Shown here: one piece after another, positions 9,460-17,481 of the stretch
Numbering within the stretch: position 1 is the first letter of the stretch
Layout: the number at the start of each line of letters is the position of its first letter
NCBI GenBank assembly: GCA_029262335.1
Contig: JAJCZQ010000026.1
Location: 53,995-117,994 of the forward strand
From: Deltaproteobacteria bacterium
Lineage (GTDB): Bacteria > Desulfobacterota_D > UBA1144 > Nemesobacterales > JAJCZQ01
Direction: 5' to 3'
Length of the DNA: 64,000 nucleotides
The notes under the pieces: generated by a model
The model's input: only the letters and a program-made list of their open reading frames with translations
Database searches by the model: none
What the model was told of the DNA's origin: nothing
Position numbers and translations under genes: made by a program

Positions 9460-10884
9460 GTGTCTACACCAAAGAATGGAACAGATGTCCTCAAAATCAT
9501 AAAAGACAAAAAAATCGAATTTGTTGATTTCAGGTTTTTAGATTTTGTAGGAATGTGGCAACATTTTACAATCACATCAAAAGAGGTCGACAAAGACACT
9601 TTTGATTCAGGTTTAGGATTTGATGGATCAAGTATCAGGGGATGGCAGTCAATCCACGCAAGCGATATGCTTGTGGTACCAGACCCGACTTCAGCTAAAA
9701 TTGACCCATTTATGGTAAGGCCAACTATAGCTATTATTTGTGATATTGAAGACCCAATTACAAGGGAAGCATATTCACGTGACCCGAGAAATATTTCAAA
9801 GAAAGCTCTGGCTTATCTTAAAAGGACAGGAATCGCTGATTCAGCATTCTTTGGCCCTGAACTTGAGTTTTTTATATTTGACGATGTAAGATATGACCAG
9901 ACTTCAAACTCAGGCTACTACTTTGTAGATTCAACTGAAGGTATCTGGAACTCCGGCAGGGAAGAATATCCAAACCTTGCTTACAAACCAAGACATAAAG
10001 AAGGATATTTCCCAACTCCACCTGCTGACAGCATGCACGACATAAGGTCAGAGATGGTAAGCATACTCGAAACACTTGGAATATCCTGTGAAGCACATCA
10101 CCACGAAGTAGCAACAGGTGGACAGCAGGAAATTGACATGCGTTTTGCCCCGATGCTCGAAATGGGTGACAACATGATGTGGTATAAATACGTTGTAAAA
10201 AATGTAGCACGCAAAAACGGAAAAACTGTTACTTTCATGCCTAAACCACTTTATGAAGACAACGGTTCGGGTATGCATATTCACCAGTCACTCTGGAAAA
10301 AAGGTAAGCCCTTATTTGCCGGAAAAGGTTATGCCGGAATGAGCGACATGGCTATGCACTATATTGCGGGAATTCTAAAACACGCAAGAGCCATCTGTGC
10401 ATTCAGCAACCCTTCAACAAATTCATACAGAAGGCTTGTCCCCGGATTTGAAGCACCTGTAAACCTTGCATACTCTGCAAGAAACAGAAGTGCTGCGGTA
10501 AGGATCCCGATGTATTCCCCAAGCCCTAAAGCAAAAAGACTGGAAACAAGGTTCCCTGACCCATCATGTAACGGTTACCTTACTTTCTCTGCAATGCTTA
10601 TGGCAGGACTCGACGGTATTGAAAACAAGCTAAACCCAGGAGACCCTCTTGATAAAGACATCTATTCATTAGGCCCCGAGGAACTGGCTGGTATTCCAAA
10701 TGTGCCTGCATCTCTTGAAGAAGCACTTACGGCACTAAAAGATGATCATGACTTCCTTCTTAAAGGAGATGTATTTACGGAAGATGTGATATCAACATGG
10801 ATAGAGTATAAGATGGACGAGGAAGTTAACCCAATGAGGTTAAGGCCCGTACCACATGAGTTCATGCTCTATTTTGATGTATAA
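9460..10884 (+). CDS. glnA: Glutamine synthetase type I
   Basis: This enzyme makes glutamine from glutamate, ammonia and ATP in a dodecamer. The GTG at 9460 gives 474 residues, near the usual length, beginning [12 protein letters not shown], and sits 6 bp after a strong GGAGGT. An in-frame ATG at 9430 (484 residues) also has AAGGAG upstream, so two forms are possible. Conserved blocks include [17 protein letters not shown], the ATP/metal region [10 protein letters not shown] and the glutamate flap region. The adenylylation tyrosine is present in [11 protein letters not shown]. These features point to the GSI-beta subtype controlled by adenylyltransferase, with transcription by sigma-54/NtrC together with glnB. 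Confidence 0.96.
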   Translation: MSTPKNGTDVLKIIKDKKIEFVDFRFLDFVGMWQHFTITSKEVDKDTFDSGLGFDGSSIRGWQSIHASDMLVVPDPTSAKIDPFMVRPTIAIICDIEDPITREAYSRDPRNISKKALAYLKRTGIADSAFFGPELEFFIFDDVRYDQTSNSGYYFVDSTEGIWNSGREEYPNLAYKPRHKEGYFPTPPADSMHDIRSEMVSILETLGISCEAHHHEVATGGQQEIDMRFAPMLEMGDNMMWYKYVVKNVARKNGKTVTFMPKPLYEDNGSGMHIHQSLWKKGKPLFAGKGYAGMSDMAMHYIAGILKHARAICAFSNPSTNSYRRLVPGFEAPVNLAYSARNRSAAVRIPMYSPSPKAKRLETRFPDPSCNGYLTFSAMLMAGLDGIENKLNPGDPLDKDIYSLGPEELAGIPNVPASLEEALTALKDDHDFLLKGDVFTEDVISTWIEYKMDEEVNPMRLRPVPHEFMLYFDV

Positions 10885-10912
10885 TCAGAAAACAAAATAA
10901 GCATAAAATTAG

Positions 10913-10944
10913 AAACGGCAGGCTTTTAAACCTGCCGTTTTTTT
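10913..10944 (+). terminator. Rho-independent terminator after glnA
   Basis: A perfect 10-bp stem AAACGGCAGG/CCTGCCGTTT with an 8-nt loop is followed by a T run. It lies 29 bp after the glnA stop and just before the 3' end of convergent nuoL, so it separates the two units. Confidence 0.88.
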
Positions 10945-10961
10945 ATGTCCGGAATTTAATT

Positions 10962-12929
10962 TTAGATAAAGACTATAAGTATTATTACTACGGCACCAAC
11001 TGCCATCGCGGTTGCATAGTATCTTAGAAGTCCGTTCTGTGTGGAAACAACCCTGCGGCCCGTATTTACCACCAGTGAACTTACACCGTTCACAAGTCCG
11101 TCTATCCCGTACCTGTCAAAAGTGCTAAGCTGTGAAGAGAAATGATTAAAAGGTTTAACAATCAGAGTATTGTATAGTTCGTCTACATAAAACTTAGCGT
11201 ACGACCAGCCGTAAAGAGTATTTAGAGCCGGGCTTTTTGCCAGGCTGTTTAATACGGAAGGCCTTACCATGTATATATAAAATGCTGTTAATATTCCAAG
11301 CCCCGCAGCAACTATCGAAAGCAGTGCCAGCGTCCAGTGTCCAAGGAACCTGTGTTCAAGTATTTTAAATTCGTGCTGATATATTGAAGACTGCAGGAAC
11401 CTCTCTATAAGGTTACTGTCATCAATCCCGATTGTGTCTCCCATAAACTCCGGGAAACCCAGATACCCGCCGAGCACCGACAGGAACGCAAGTATAACAA
11501 GCGGTATGGTCATTGACATTGGTGACTCATGGACATGGCTTTCTACCTTTGGCGCCATCCTGCTTTTACCTTCAAAGGTAAGGAAATACAGCCTCATCAT
11601 ATAAAAAGCCGTAAGGCCTGCGGTAATTAAGCCTATAAGCCAGAAAACCGTATATCCCTCGTCATAAACTATTGCGAGAATGCTGTCTTTACTGAAAAAC
11701 CCTGAGAGTAACGGCACACCTGCTATTGCCAGCGTACCAACAAGAAATGTAAGTGCTGTAAGTGGTATATATTTTCTAAGCCCGCCCATGTTGCGAATAT
11801 CCTGCTCACCCGAAAGGGAATGAATAACGCTTCCTGATCCAAGAAACAGCAGTGCTTTAAAAAATGCATGAGTAACTACGTGAAATATTGCTACGGCATA
11901 AGCTCCAACGCCAATTGCCATAAACATATAACCGAGCTGGCTGACTGTAGAATATGCCAGGACTTTTTTTATGTCGTTTTGTGTAATAGCGATAGCCGCT
12001 GCAAAAAATGCAGTGAATGCAGCTACTACCAGTACTACAAACTGTGCAGTGGGTGACATTGTGAATATCAGGTTGCACCTTGCACCAAGATAAACACCGG
12101 CCGTTACCATTGTAGCAGCGTGTATTAATGCACTTACCGCAGTAGGGCCTGCCATTGCGTCCGGAAGCCATACAAACAGCGGAAACTGGGCCGATTTACC
12201 TACAGCTCCCACAAAAAGAAGTAGCGCAATTGCTGTTATGGATGCCATTGATATGGACTGCACAAAATTAGCATCGGCAAGTTTTCCGAACACTTCCTGG
12301 TAATTTAAAGTCCCAAAAACCATGAATATTAAAAATATTGCCAGTATAAAGCCAAAGTCCCCAATCCTGTTTACAATAAATGCCTTTCTTCCGGCGTATG
12401 CCTTTTCGTTATCTTCAAACCAAAAACCAATTAGCAGGTAAGAAGCCAGTCCTACGCCTTCCCACCCTACAAACATCATTGCAAAGTTATCACCAAGCAC
12501 CAGGATCATCATGAAAAATACGAATAGATTGAGGTATGTAAAATAACGCGCATAAGATTTGTCATGCTTCATATAACCAACAGAGTAGACATGTATTAAA
12601 AAACCTACCCATGTGATCACAAGTGACATTACAGCTGCAAGGGAATCAAAAAGGAATGAAAATTTTACATCGAGTTCGCCCGAAGGGATCCACGTATATA
12701 CGTCCTGGATAAACAACCTGTCCGCCGGCGCAAGCCCAAGCAGTCTGAAAAATAGAATTGTGGATACAATCGCAGAAAGTAAAACTGCAAAGCAGCCAAT
12801 AAAACCTACGGCTTTCTTTTCCCAGCTTTCTGTATTGTTTCCAAAAATAATCTTTTTTAACGGGGTGGCAAATAAAAGCCCGTTTATTATGGCGCCTATT
12901 AATGGAAAGAGTACGATGTAAGAAATCAT
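10962..12929 (-). CDS. nuoL: NADH-quinone oxidoreductase subunit L
   Basis: A proton-pumping antiporter-like subunit of respiratory complex I. The 655 residues include many membrane helices, the GWEGVGLASYLLIGFWF block and the HAATMVTAGVYL region typical of NuoL/ND5, plus a long C-terminal lateral helix region. It is third in a nuoJ-nuoK-nuoL run. The expected next genes nuoM and nuoN are missing: glnA lies there in the opposite direction. Confidence in the subunit assignment is high. Confidence 0.95.
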   Translation of the reverse strand: MISYIVLFPLIGAIINGLLFATPLKKIIFGNNTESWEKKAVGFIGCFAVLLSAIVSTILFFRLLGLAPADRLFIQDVYTWIPSGELDVKFSFLFDSLAAVMSLVITWVGFLIHVYSVGYMKHDKSYARYFTYLNLFVFFMMILVLGDNFAMMFVGWEGVGLASYLLIGFWFEDNEKAYAGRKAFIVNRIGDFGFILAIFLIFMVFGTLNYQEVFGKLADANFVQSISMASITAIALLLFVGAVGKSAQFPLFVWLPDAMAGPTAVSALIHAATMVTAGVYLGARCNLIFTMSPTAQFVVLVVAAFTAFFAAAIAITQNDIKKVLAYSTVSQLGYMFMAIGVGAYAVAIFHVVTHAFFKALLFLGSGSVIHSLSGEQDIRNMGGLRKYIPLTALTFLVGTLAIAGVPLLSGFFSKDSILAIVYDEGYTVFWLIGLITAGLTAFYMMRLYFLTFEGKSRMAPKVESHVHESPMSMTIPLVILAFLSVLGGYLGFPEFMGDTIGIDDSNLIERFLQSSIYQHEFKILEHRFLGHWTLALLSIVAAGLGILTAFYIYMVRPSVLNSLAKSPALNTLYGWSYAKFYVDELYNTLIVKPFNHFSSQLSTFDRYGIDGLVNGVSSLVVNTGRRVVSTQNGLLRYYATAMAVGAVVIILIVFI

Positions 12930-12944
12930 TTTATTCTAAAAAAC

Positions 12945-13250
12945 CTAACCCCTGAGAAGTTTTAATATATCAATATCGAGACTGTTATTGTGGTTATAAA
13001 TCAGTACAACAAAAGCAAGGCCCACAGCCACTTCCGCGGCCGCTACGGTAATAGCCATTATCATAAAAATCTGACCGGTAAGATCACCCAGAAAATAAGC
13101 AAAGGAAATAAAAGCAAGGTTACAGGAATTAAGCATAAGCTCGAGCGACATCAGCACAACAATAAGGTTGCGCCTTGTAAGCACACCATATGTACCAATC
13201 ACAAAAAGTATCACACTTAAGACAATGTAATGGTTTAATGTAACTTCCAT
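12945..13250 (-). CDS. nuoK: NADH-quinone oxidoreductase subunit K
   Basis: A small membrane subunit of complex I with 101 residues and three hydrophobic segments. The family's two buried glutamates appear in the SLELMLNSCNLAF and AAAEVAVGLAFVV segments. Its ATG overlaps the nuoJ stop by one base, and nuoL begins 15 bp after its stop, so the three genes are translationally linked. Confidence 0.95.
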   Translation of the reverse strand: MEVTLNHYIVLSVILFVIGTYGVLTRRNLIVVLMSLELMLNSCNLAFISFAYFLGDLTGQIFMIMAITVAAAEVAVGLAFVVLIYNHNNSLDIDILKLLRG

Positions 13251-13753
13251 TATGAGCTTTTACTCCTTTTAGCTATCGTCACAACACCAATTATGGCAAC
13301 TATTATCAACACAGATGTAAGTTCAAAAGGCAGCAGGAATTCTGTAAACAGTTCTCTTCCCACACTCTCCACTGAACCAAAATTTTCTATTTCCGGAGCT
13401 TTTTGTCCTGAGTTAACTATCAGCTTGGATCCAAAAAAACCTGCTACTGCAATTATAACGAAGAGGAAGGTCACTTTTTTCGCAATGTTTCTGCCGTCAA
13501 ACTGCATTGCATCTTCTTTAATATTCAAAAACATAACTGTGAAAAGAAACAGGACAATTATTGCGCCGGCATATACAAGTACCTGGATAACGGCTATAAA
13601 CTGGGCCCTCAGCAGAATAAACAGCACTGCGGTAAAAAAGAAGGTAAGTACCATCGATATTGCACTTGCAACAGGGTTCTTATGTGTAACAACAATAATC
13701 GAACCAAATATACAAAGTGCCGCAAATATGTAGAAAACCAGGGCTTCAGCCAA
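13250..13753 (-). CDS. nuoJ: NADH-quinone oxidoreductase subunit J
   Basis: A membrane subunit of complex I with 167 residues and five predicted helices. The family block VYAGAIIVLFLFTVMFLN near residue 60 is intact. Translation appears to start at TTG (MAEALVFYIF), because that N-terminus matches the family and GGAG lies upstream; no ATG is better placed. No nuoA-nuoI genes precede it. Instead there is a 700-bp repeat-rich gap, so this gene is the 5' end of a truncated nuo cluster. Confidence 0.92.
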   Translation of the reverse strand: MAEALVFYIFAALCIFGSIIVVTHKNPVASAISMVLTFFFTAVLFILLRAQFIAVIQVLVYAGAIIVLFLFTVMFLNIKEDAMQFDGRNIAKKVTFLFVIIAVAGFFGSKLIVNSGQKAPEIENFGSVESVGRELFTEFLLPFELTSVLIIVAIIGVVTIAKRSKSS

Positions 13754-13787
13754 AACTCACTCCAAAATTTTTTGTTTCCTTATTAAT

Positions 13788-13815
13788 GTCATTCCCGGCT
13801 ACGATCGGGAATCCA
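13788..13815. repeat. GTCATTCCCG-type palindromic intergenic repeat
   Basis: GTCATTCCCGG, a short spacer, then CGGGAATCCAG forms a 7-bp dyad. This is the layout of widespread short interspersed repeats of the GTCATTCCCGCG...CGCGGGAATCC kind found in many bacterial genomes. Function is unknown; it may be a REP-like element. Confidence 0.6.
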
Positions 13816-14097
13816 GAAAGGTTAATTAATATAACTGTCTGCAATAGAAATGTTATACATTTCAGTGCGATACTTTCGAAATAAAACTGCCATTATTATT
13901 TATAAATCTGCAATATTTTGCAGGCAAAAAAATCAGTCCTGAAAATTATATTTATTATGAAAATATAGTCAAACTATTGTTCTCACTTTATATACATATA
14001 CAAATTTATTACAAAATTTCTATGCTAATTACTAATGTACTAATCTTTTATGTTTTCACGACATTACAGAAATTTCGTAAAGAAAATAGATTATTAA

Positions 14098-14145
14098 GGC
14101 GTTAATAATCTTATTCGGGATGGGGCGGAATAATAAGATTTAGCC
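14098..14145. repeat. AT-rich hairpin element
   Basis: AATCTTATT (14107-14115) pairs with AATAAGATT (14132-14140), and outer GGC (14098-14100) can pair with GCC (14143-14145). The loop contains GGGATGGGGCGG. No T run follows on either strand, so it is not an obvious terminator. Confidence 0.5.
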
Positions 14146-14192
14146 GTAATGATTTATTTTTAGATTATTTCTGTTCAGTCGTGTGATTTTTG

Positions 14193-14216
14193 CTTCTTTT
14201 CATCAAGGAAAAGAAG
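14193..14216. repeat. Perfect 9-bp hairpin CTTCTTTTC/GAAAAGAAG
   Basis: A perfect 9-bp inverted repeat with a 6-nt loop, in the middle of the repeat island. A similar hairpin is common in interspersed repeats of other genomes, by memory only. Confidence 0.5.
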
Positions 14217-14303
14217 GAGGAAATATTTTTAAAACTGATTCGAATTTGAGACTCGGTTTTTTACCCCGGATTATATGGTTTAAATGTGAGAGATTTAAAA
14301 CAC

Positions 14304-14340
14304 AGATTCTCACGGTCGTTTCACTCCCTCAGAATGACAA
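14304..14340 (-). repeat. GTCATTCTGAGGGAG-type interspersed repeat
   Basis: Read on the minus strand it begins GTCATTCTGAGGGAGTG and ends GAGAATCT. This is the recognisable GTCATTCTGAG...GAATCT class of short repeats seen at multiple loci in many genomes. Confidence 0.6.
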
Positions 14341-14400
14341 ACGTTTTCCTACCCCCTGAGGGATAACTATGATTTAAAAGATATATCACAAATATTTTTA

Positions 14401-14417
14401 TCCCCCTCGAGGGGGGA
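14401..14417. repeat. TCCCCCTCGAGGGGGGA palindrome
   Basis: A near-perfect palindrome, followed by GGACTAAGGTGGGGGTG. This layout resembles another common class of short intergenic repeats. Confidence 0.55.
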
Positions 14418-14460
14418 GGACTAAGGTGGGGGTGATACGGTTTATACTACTTCTATTCTT

Positions 14461-15126
14461 TTACCTATTCCTCTCCACCCCTAACTTATTACAGTATTTC
14501 TCAATTGGACACCTGCTGCAAAATGGCGACACCGGACGGCAAAGATGCTGCCCAAATGATACAAGTATATAGTTGTAATCTATCCAGAATTTCTTTGGCA
14601 GTTTGTCCCTTAAGACCATCTCGGTCTGATCAGGGGATTTTGTATTGATATATCCAAGCCTGTTTGAAATCCGGTGTACATGTATGTCCACACATATTCC
14701 GGGTTTATTAAATCCCACTGTAATTACAAGATTTGCAGTCTTACGCCCTACCCCTTCAAATTTAAGCAGTTCATCAAGGTCATCCGGCACTTTTGAATTG
14801 TAGTCAGATATAAGTGTTTTACACAGATTTATAATATTTTTTGCTTTTACATTATAGAACCCCACCGGGTAGATAAGCTTTGCTACCTTTTTCTGTCCCA
14901 GTTTTACAATCTCTTCCGGAGTTGAAGCTTTAGCAAATAACCTTTTTGAAGCATCTGCAGTTGTATCGTCTTTTGTCCTGAGACTAAGAATAGTTGAAAC
15001 CAATACTTTAAAGGGGTCCCCGGTAGAAACTGCCATAAAGTTTATTATAGGAACGTCCCATTTCTTTACTTCTTTTCCAAGGATTTTTATTACTTTACTT
15101 ATATCTTTATCTTCAAACTCTGGCAT
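14461..15126 (-). CDS. nth: Endonuclease III (DNA glycosylase/AP lyase)
   Basis: This enzyme removes oxidised pyrimidines and cleaves the abasic site. The 221 residues carry the helix-hairpin-helix FEGVGRKTANLV with catalytic Lys129, then catalytic Asp147 in CVDIHVHR. The C-terminal iron-sulfur loop has the exact C-X6-C-X2-C-X5-C spacing that binds a [4Fe-4S] cluster. The gene appears monocistronic, with the repeat island downstream and the pilin regulatory region upstream. Confidence 0.95.
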   Translation of the reverse strand: MPEFEDKDISKVIKILGKEVKKWDVPIINFMAVSTGDPFKVLVSTILSLRTKDDTTADASKRLFAKASTPEEIVKLGQKKVAKLIYPVGFYNVKAKNIINLCKTLISDYNSKVPDDLDELLKFEGVGRKTANLVITVGFNKPGICVDIHVHRISNRLGYINTKSPDQTEMVLRDKLPKKFWIDYNYILVSFGQHLCRPVSPFCSRCPIEKYCNKLGVERNR

Positions 15127-15212
15127 AAGGGAATAAATATATCCGGCTTAGAAGGAAGTAATAAGATTGAAAGAAAAAAGGGACCGACGCAGGGTCAGTG
15201 GCCGGCCCCTGT

Positions 15213-15233
15213 CCTTAATGGTAAACATTAAGG
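15213..15233 (+). promoter_or_regulatory. Perfect hairpin CCTTAATG/CATTAAGG overlapping a Shine-Dalgarno-like AAGGAGG
   Basis: An 8-bp perfect inverted repeat with 5-nt loop whose 3' arm is fused to AAGGAGG. No proper start codon follows (ATT then a stop after seven codons). It lies at the end of a GC-richer stretch beginning near 15180. The rest of the 417-bp gap 15127-15543 holds the two sigma-54 promoters. Confidence 0.4.
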
Positions 15234-15331
15234 AGGTTTTAACATTTCTAATTATAAACTTACTTAATAAATATTACAATATATTATATTTTAAATTTTC
15301 AATATTTCATATATTTCTATACATCTAATTA

Positions 15332-15347
15332 TGGCATGTTAATTGCC
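15332..15347 (+). promoter_or_regulatory. Upstream sigma-54-like element of the pilin gene
   Basis: TGGCATGTTAATTGCC has GG and GC separated by exactly 10 bp and matches the -24/-12 consensus well. It lies about 155 bp upstream of a second, better match. It could be a second start point, or a decoy. Confidence 0.5.
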
Positions 15348-15487
15348 CTCACCAGGAATCCATACAAAAATTGTCACGAGACTGCAACTGTTTGCAAACA
15401 CCCCTGTAAATAAAATACTTATTAGTTATTTAATATATTGTGTATATACTATTATCATTATTAGATAATTAGGCAATACTTTATATA

Positions 15488-15503
15488 TGGCACGCACATT
15501 GCA
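15488..15503 (+). promoter_or_regulatory. Sigma-54 promoter of the type IV pilin gene
   Basis: TGGCACGCACATTGCA is a full match to the TGGCACG-N4-TTGCA consensus, with GG at 15489-15490 and GC at 15501-15502. It lies 56 bp before the pilin ATG. Sigma-54 transcription of pilA under the PilS/PilR system is well established in other bacteria; PilR is not in this window. Confidence 0.88.
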
Positions 15504-15543
15504 ATAACTAATTATCAAATTTAATTTCATGGAGGTTTAAACA

Positions 15544-16173
15544 ATGTTTAAACAAATGAGAAATAGTAAGGGTGAAAAAGGTTTTACCCTGATCGAGCTT
15601 TTGGTTGTAGCGGCTATCATCGGAATCCTGCTTGCTTTAGCAATTCCAAACCTTCTTAAGGCAAGAATATCTGCGAATGAAGCAAATGCAGCAAAAATGA
15701 TGCAGACATTAAGAGATGCTGAAGGAGAGTATTTTGAGCAGGATTTAAATGATCTTAATGGTAGAGATTATACAGATCAGATTGGCCCTGTTGCATTAGG
15801 TACGGCAAATACACTTCGTGATCCTGACGGCCTTGCAACTAATGAACTGGACTCCTTAATCGATTCATCTTTTGTAGGTGCAGATGAAGCAGCTGGTGGT
15901 CCAACGGGCCAGGGCACCGCAGGTAATGCCTGCCTAACACCTAAAGCCGGGTACTGCATTGCTTATGATACTGCAAACGCACCTGCTGTAAACAATATAT
16001 TTCAGGGTTATGGATGGACTGCTTCTATGGTGTCATTTAATAGGACAGGCAGGAATAATTATGCTGTTTATACAGACGGCGTAATCAGATGCGACTTAGA
16101 AGATGCTGGAACAACTGCAAGCGGGCAACCGGGTACTTATACTGCTGATGTAACTTCACCTGGATGTAATTAA
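15544..16173 (+). CDS. Type IV pilin-like prepilin
   Basis: A 209-residue prepilin with a 13-residue basic leader cut before Phe in the motif G|FTLIELLVV. Glu5 of the mature protein is present, followed by a 25-residue hydrophobic stem that ends in the usual LLKARISANEANAAK helix. The globular part has paired cysteines (near residues 126 and 134) and two more toward the C-terminus. GGAGG lies 8 bp upstream of the ATG. It could be the major pilin or a type II secretion pseudopilin; the sigma-54 promoter favours pilin. No pilus assembly genes are adjacent. Confidence 0.9.
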   Translation: MFKQMRNSKGEKGFTLIELLVVAAIIGILLALAIPNLLKARISANEANAAKMMQTLRDAEGEYFEQDLNDLNGRDYTDQIGPVALGTANTLRDPDGLATNELDSLIDSSFVGADEAAGGPTGQGTAGNACLTPKAGYCIAYDTANAPAVNNIFQGYGWTASMVSFNRTGRNNYAVYTDGVIRCDLEDAGTTASGQPGTYTADVTSPGCN

Positions 16174-16186
16174 AACTAATATTATA

Positions 16187-16216
16187 GGGGGCAGAGATAA
16201 TAAACTGCTCCCTTTT
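16187..16216 (+). terminator. Terminator or attenuator after the pilin gene
   Basis: GGGGGCAG pairs with CTGCTCCC (one wobble) and is followed by TTTT, 14 bp after the pilin stop and just before the next coding region. It probably lets pilin mRNA accumulate above the downstream gene. Confidence 0.7.
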
Positions 16217-16220
16217 AATT

Positions 16221-17132
16221 ATGATTAATAAAATTTTTAATAACAGTTATTTATGCCTTTTATTTATTTTATTATTATTGGCACTTTCAATCCCATTCCA
16301 AAAAAAAATTGATAATGAAAGAAGCAATTTTCGATCAATAGAAAATATAGTTTTATTATCCCCTAAAACTTTAAAAATAATGTCATTAGGTTTTGACAAT
16401 TTAGTTGCTGATATCTATTGGCTGAGAGCTGTACAATATTTTGGTAACCCGGAAATACCAAAGAATTTAAAAGACCCTGAATTAGTATATAAATACTTTG
16501 ATATTATTACCGAGCTCGATCCTAAGTTTGTAAACGCATATAGATATGGTGGGACTTTCATTTCGGACCCTTTGCCTTTTGGCTTAAATCGACTTGATAT
16601 AGGTACAAATTTATTTGATAAAGGCCAAATAAATAATCCAGATAATTTCAGAATTCCTTTGGAACATGGTTTTCAATACTTTTTTTATTCTGATAATAAA
16701 GAAAAAGCTTCAGAATTGTTTAAAGAAGCGTCAGAAAAACCTAACTTAAAAGAAAAAAGAAGGGCTTCAATAAAGGGAATGGCGGCATCAGCATTAGATA
16801 AAGGCGGTAACCGGGAGCTTTCAAAGAAAATCTGGCAGGAAATCCATGATTCAACCCAGAATGAAGGAAGGAGAAACTTTGCTTTACTCAATCTTAAAGA
16901 GTTAAACACAAAGGACCTTGAAGACAAGCTCACAGGATTTGCAAATAAATACGAAGAAACTTATGGCTCATTTCCAAAAAATGTAGAAGAACTTTTAATT
17001 CTTAAAGAAGTTAAAAAGATACCAAAAGACCATGAAGGACTGGTTTTTTATATTGATCCGGAAACTAAAACAGTAAAAAGCACTGCACTCAACAAGCACC
17101 TTATTTCAACAAAAGCAGAAGATTCAAAATAA
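16221..17132 (+). CDS. Single-pass membrane protein with TPR-like repeats
   Basis: A protein of 303 residues with an N-terminal membrane segment (about 8-25) and a soluble helical domain. The segment FDNLVADIYWLRAVQYFG and the following YKYFDIITELDPKFVNAYRYG look like TPR helices. Proteins of this type often sit near pilin genes in deltaproteobacteria, by memory. It follows the pilin on the same strand across a terminator-like hairpin. A role in pilus assembly is only a guess from position. The ATG lies within the terminator region, with a weak ribosome-binding site. Confidence 0.65.
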   Translation: MINKIFNNSYLCLLFILLLLALSIPFQKKIDNERSNFRSIENIVLLSPKTLKIMSLGFDNLVADIYWLRAVQYFGNPEIPKNLKDPELVYKYFDIITELDPKFVNAYRYGGTFISDPLPFGLNRLDIGTNLFDKGQINNPDNFRIPLEHGFQYFFYSDNKEKASELFKEASEKPNLKEKRRASIKGMAASALDKGGNRELSKKIWQEIHDSTQNEGRRNFALLNLKELNTKDLEDKLTGFANKYEETYGSFPKNVEELLILKEVKKIPKDHEGLVFYIDPETKTVKSTALNKHLISTKAEDSK

Positions 17133-17196
17133 CATTAGAATTTTTTGTTTAATTGTTCTATACTGGATATTAACAATAAACCTTATGGAGGGAATT

Positions 17197-17415
17197 ATGT
17201 TAGCCAGAATTCTTACTATTACCATTGCATTAACTTTCGTTACAGCATTTTATTCATTCGCACAGGATGAAGTTGTAGTTGAAGAAGAAGTAGCAGTAGA
17301 AGCTGTTGTAGAAGACGGTGAAGTAGTAGCTGCTGAGGTTGAAGAAGAAGTTGTTGTTGAAGAAAAAGGTAGTTCCGGCCTGCTTGGCGGAGTGATCCTA
17401 AACGGTTTTATCTAA
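17197..17415 (+). CDS. Small secreted acidic Val/Glu-rich protein
   Basis: A 72-residue protein with a clear signal peptide (MLARILTITIALTFV..., cleavage near FAQ). The mature part is a low-complexity run of Val, Glu and Ala with strong negative charge, ending in a hydrophobic GSSGLLGG tail. I prefer the ATG at 17197 because GGAGGG lies just upstream; an ATG at 17185 would overlap that site. A similar tiny acidic exported protein lies at 58408. No function is recognised. Confidence 0.6.
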   Translation: MLARILTITIALTFVTAFYSFAQDEVVVEEEVAVEAVVEDGEVVAAEVEEEVVVEEKGSSGLLGGVILNGFI

Positions 17416-17438
17416 ATCCCGAATATTATACCAAAAAC

Positions 17439-17464
17439 AAACCCGGGATATTAATTCCGGGTTT
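17439..17464 (-). terminator. Bidirectional terminator between the acidic protein and lipoprotein genes
   Basis: AAACCCGG and CCGGGTTT form an 8-bp stem. On the minus strand the stem is followed by TTTGTTTTTGG, so it best serves the lipoprotein gene ending at 17482. Confidence 0.7.
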
Positions 17465-17481
17465 GTCCTAATATCATTAAT

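Larger units (their letters stand above)
13754..14460. other. Gene-free repeat island between nuoJ and nth
   Basis: About 700 bp without a supportable gene. It contains at least five short palindromic or hairpin elements, listed separately where clear: an ATTCCCG/CGGGAAT dyad, a GGC...AATCTTATT/AATAAGATT...GCC hairpin at 14098-14145, a CTTCTTTTC/GAAAAGAAG hairpin at 14193-14216, a GTCATTCTGAG-type repeat and a CCCCCTCGAGGGGG palindrome. The pattern resembles REP-type intergenic repeat clusters. Confidence 0.6.

Noticed and set aside
13293..13733. Open plus-strand frame of 146 codons opposite nuoJ
   Set aside because: Mirror of the hydrophobic nuoJ codons; no start signal.
15180..15240. Possible c-di-GMP (GEMM) riboswitch near a pilin gene
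   Set aside because: The conserved GEMM core bases were not found; only a hairpin and an SD-like sequence are present.
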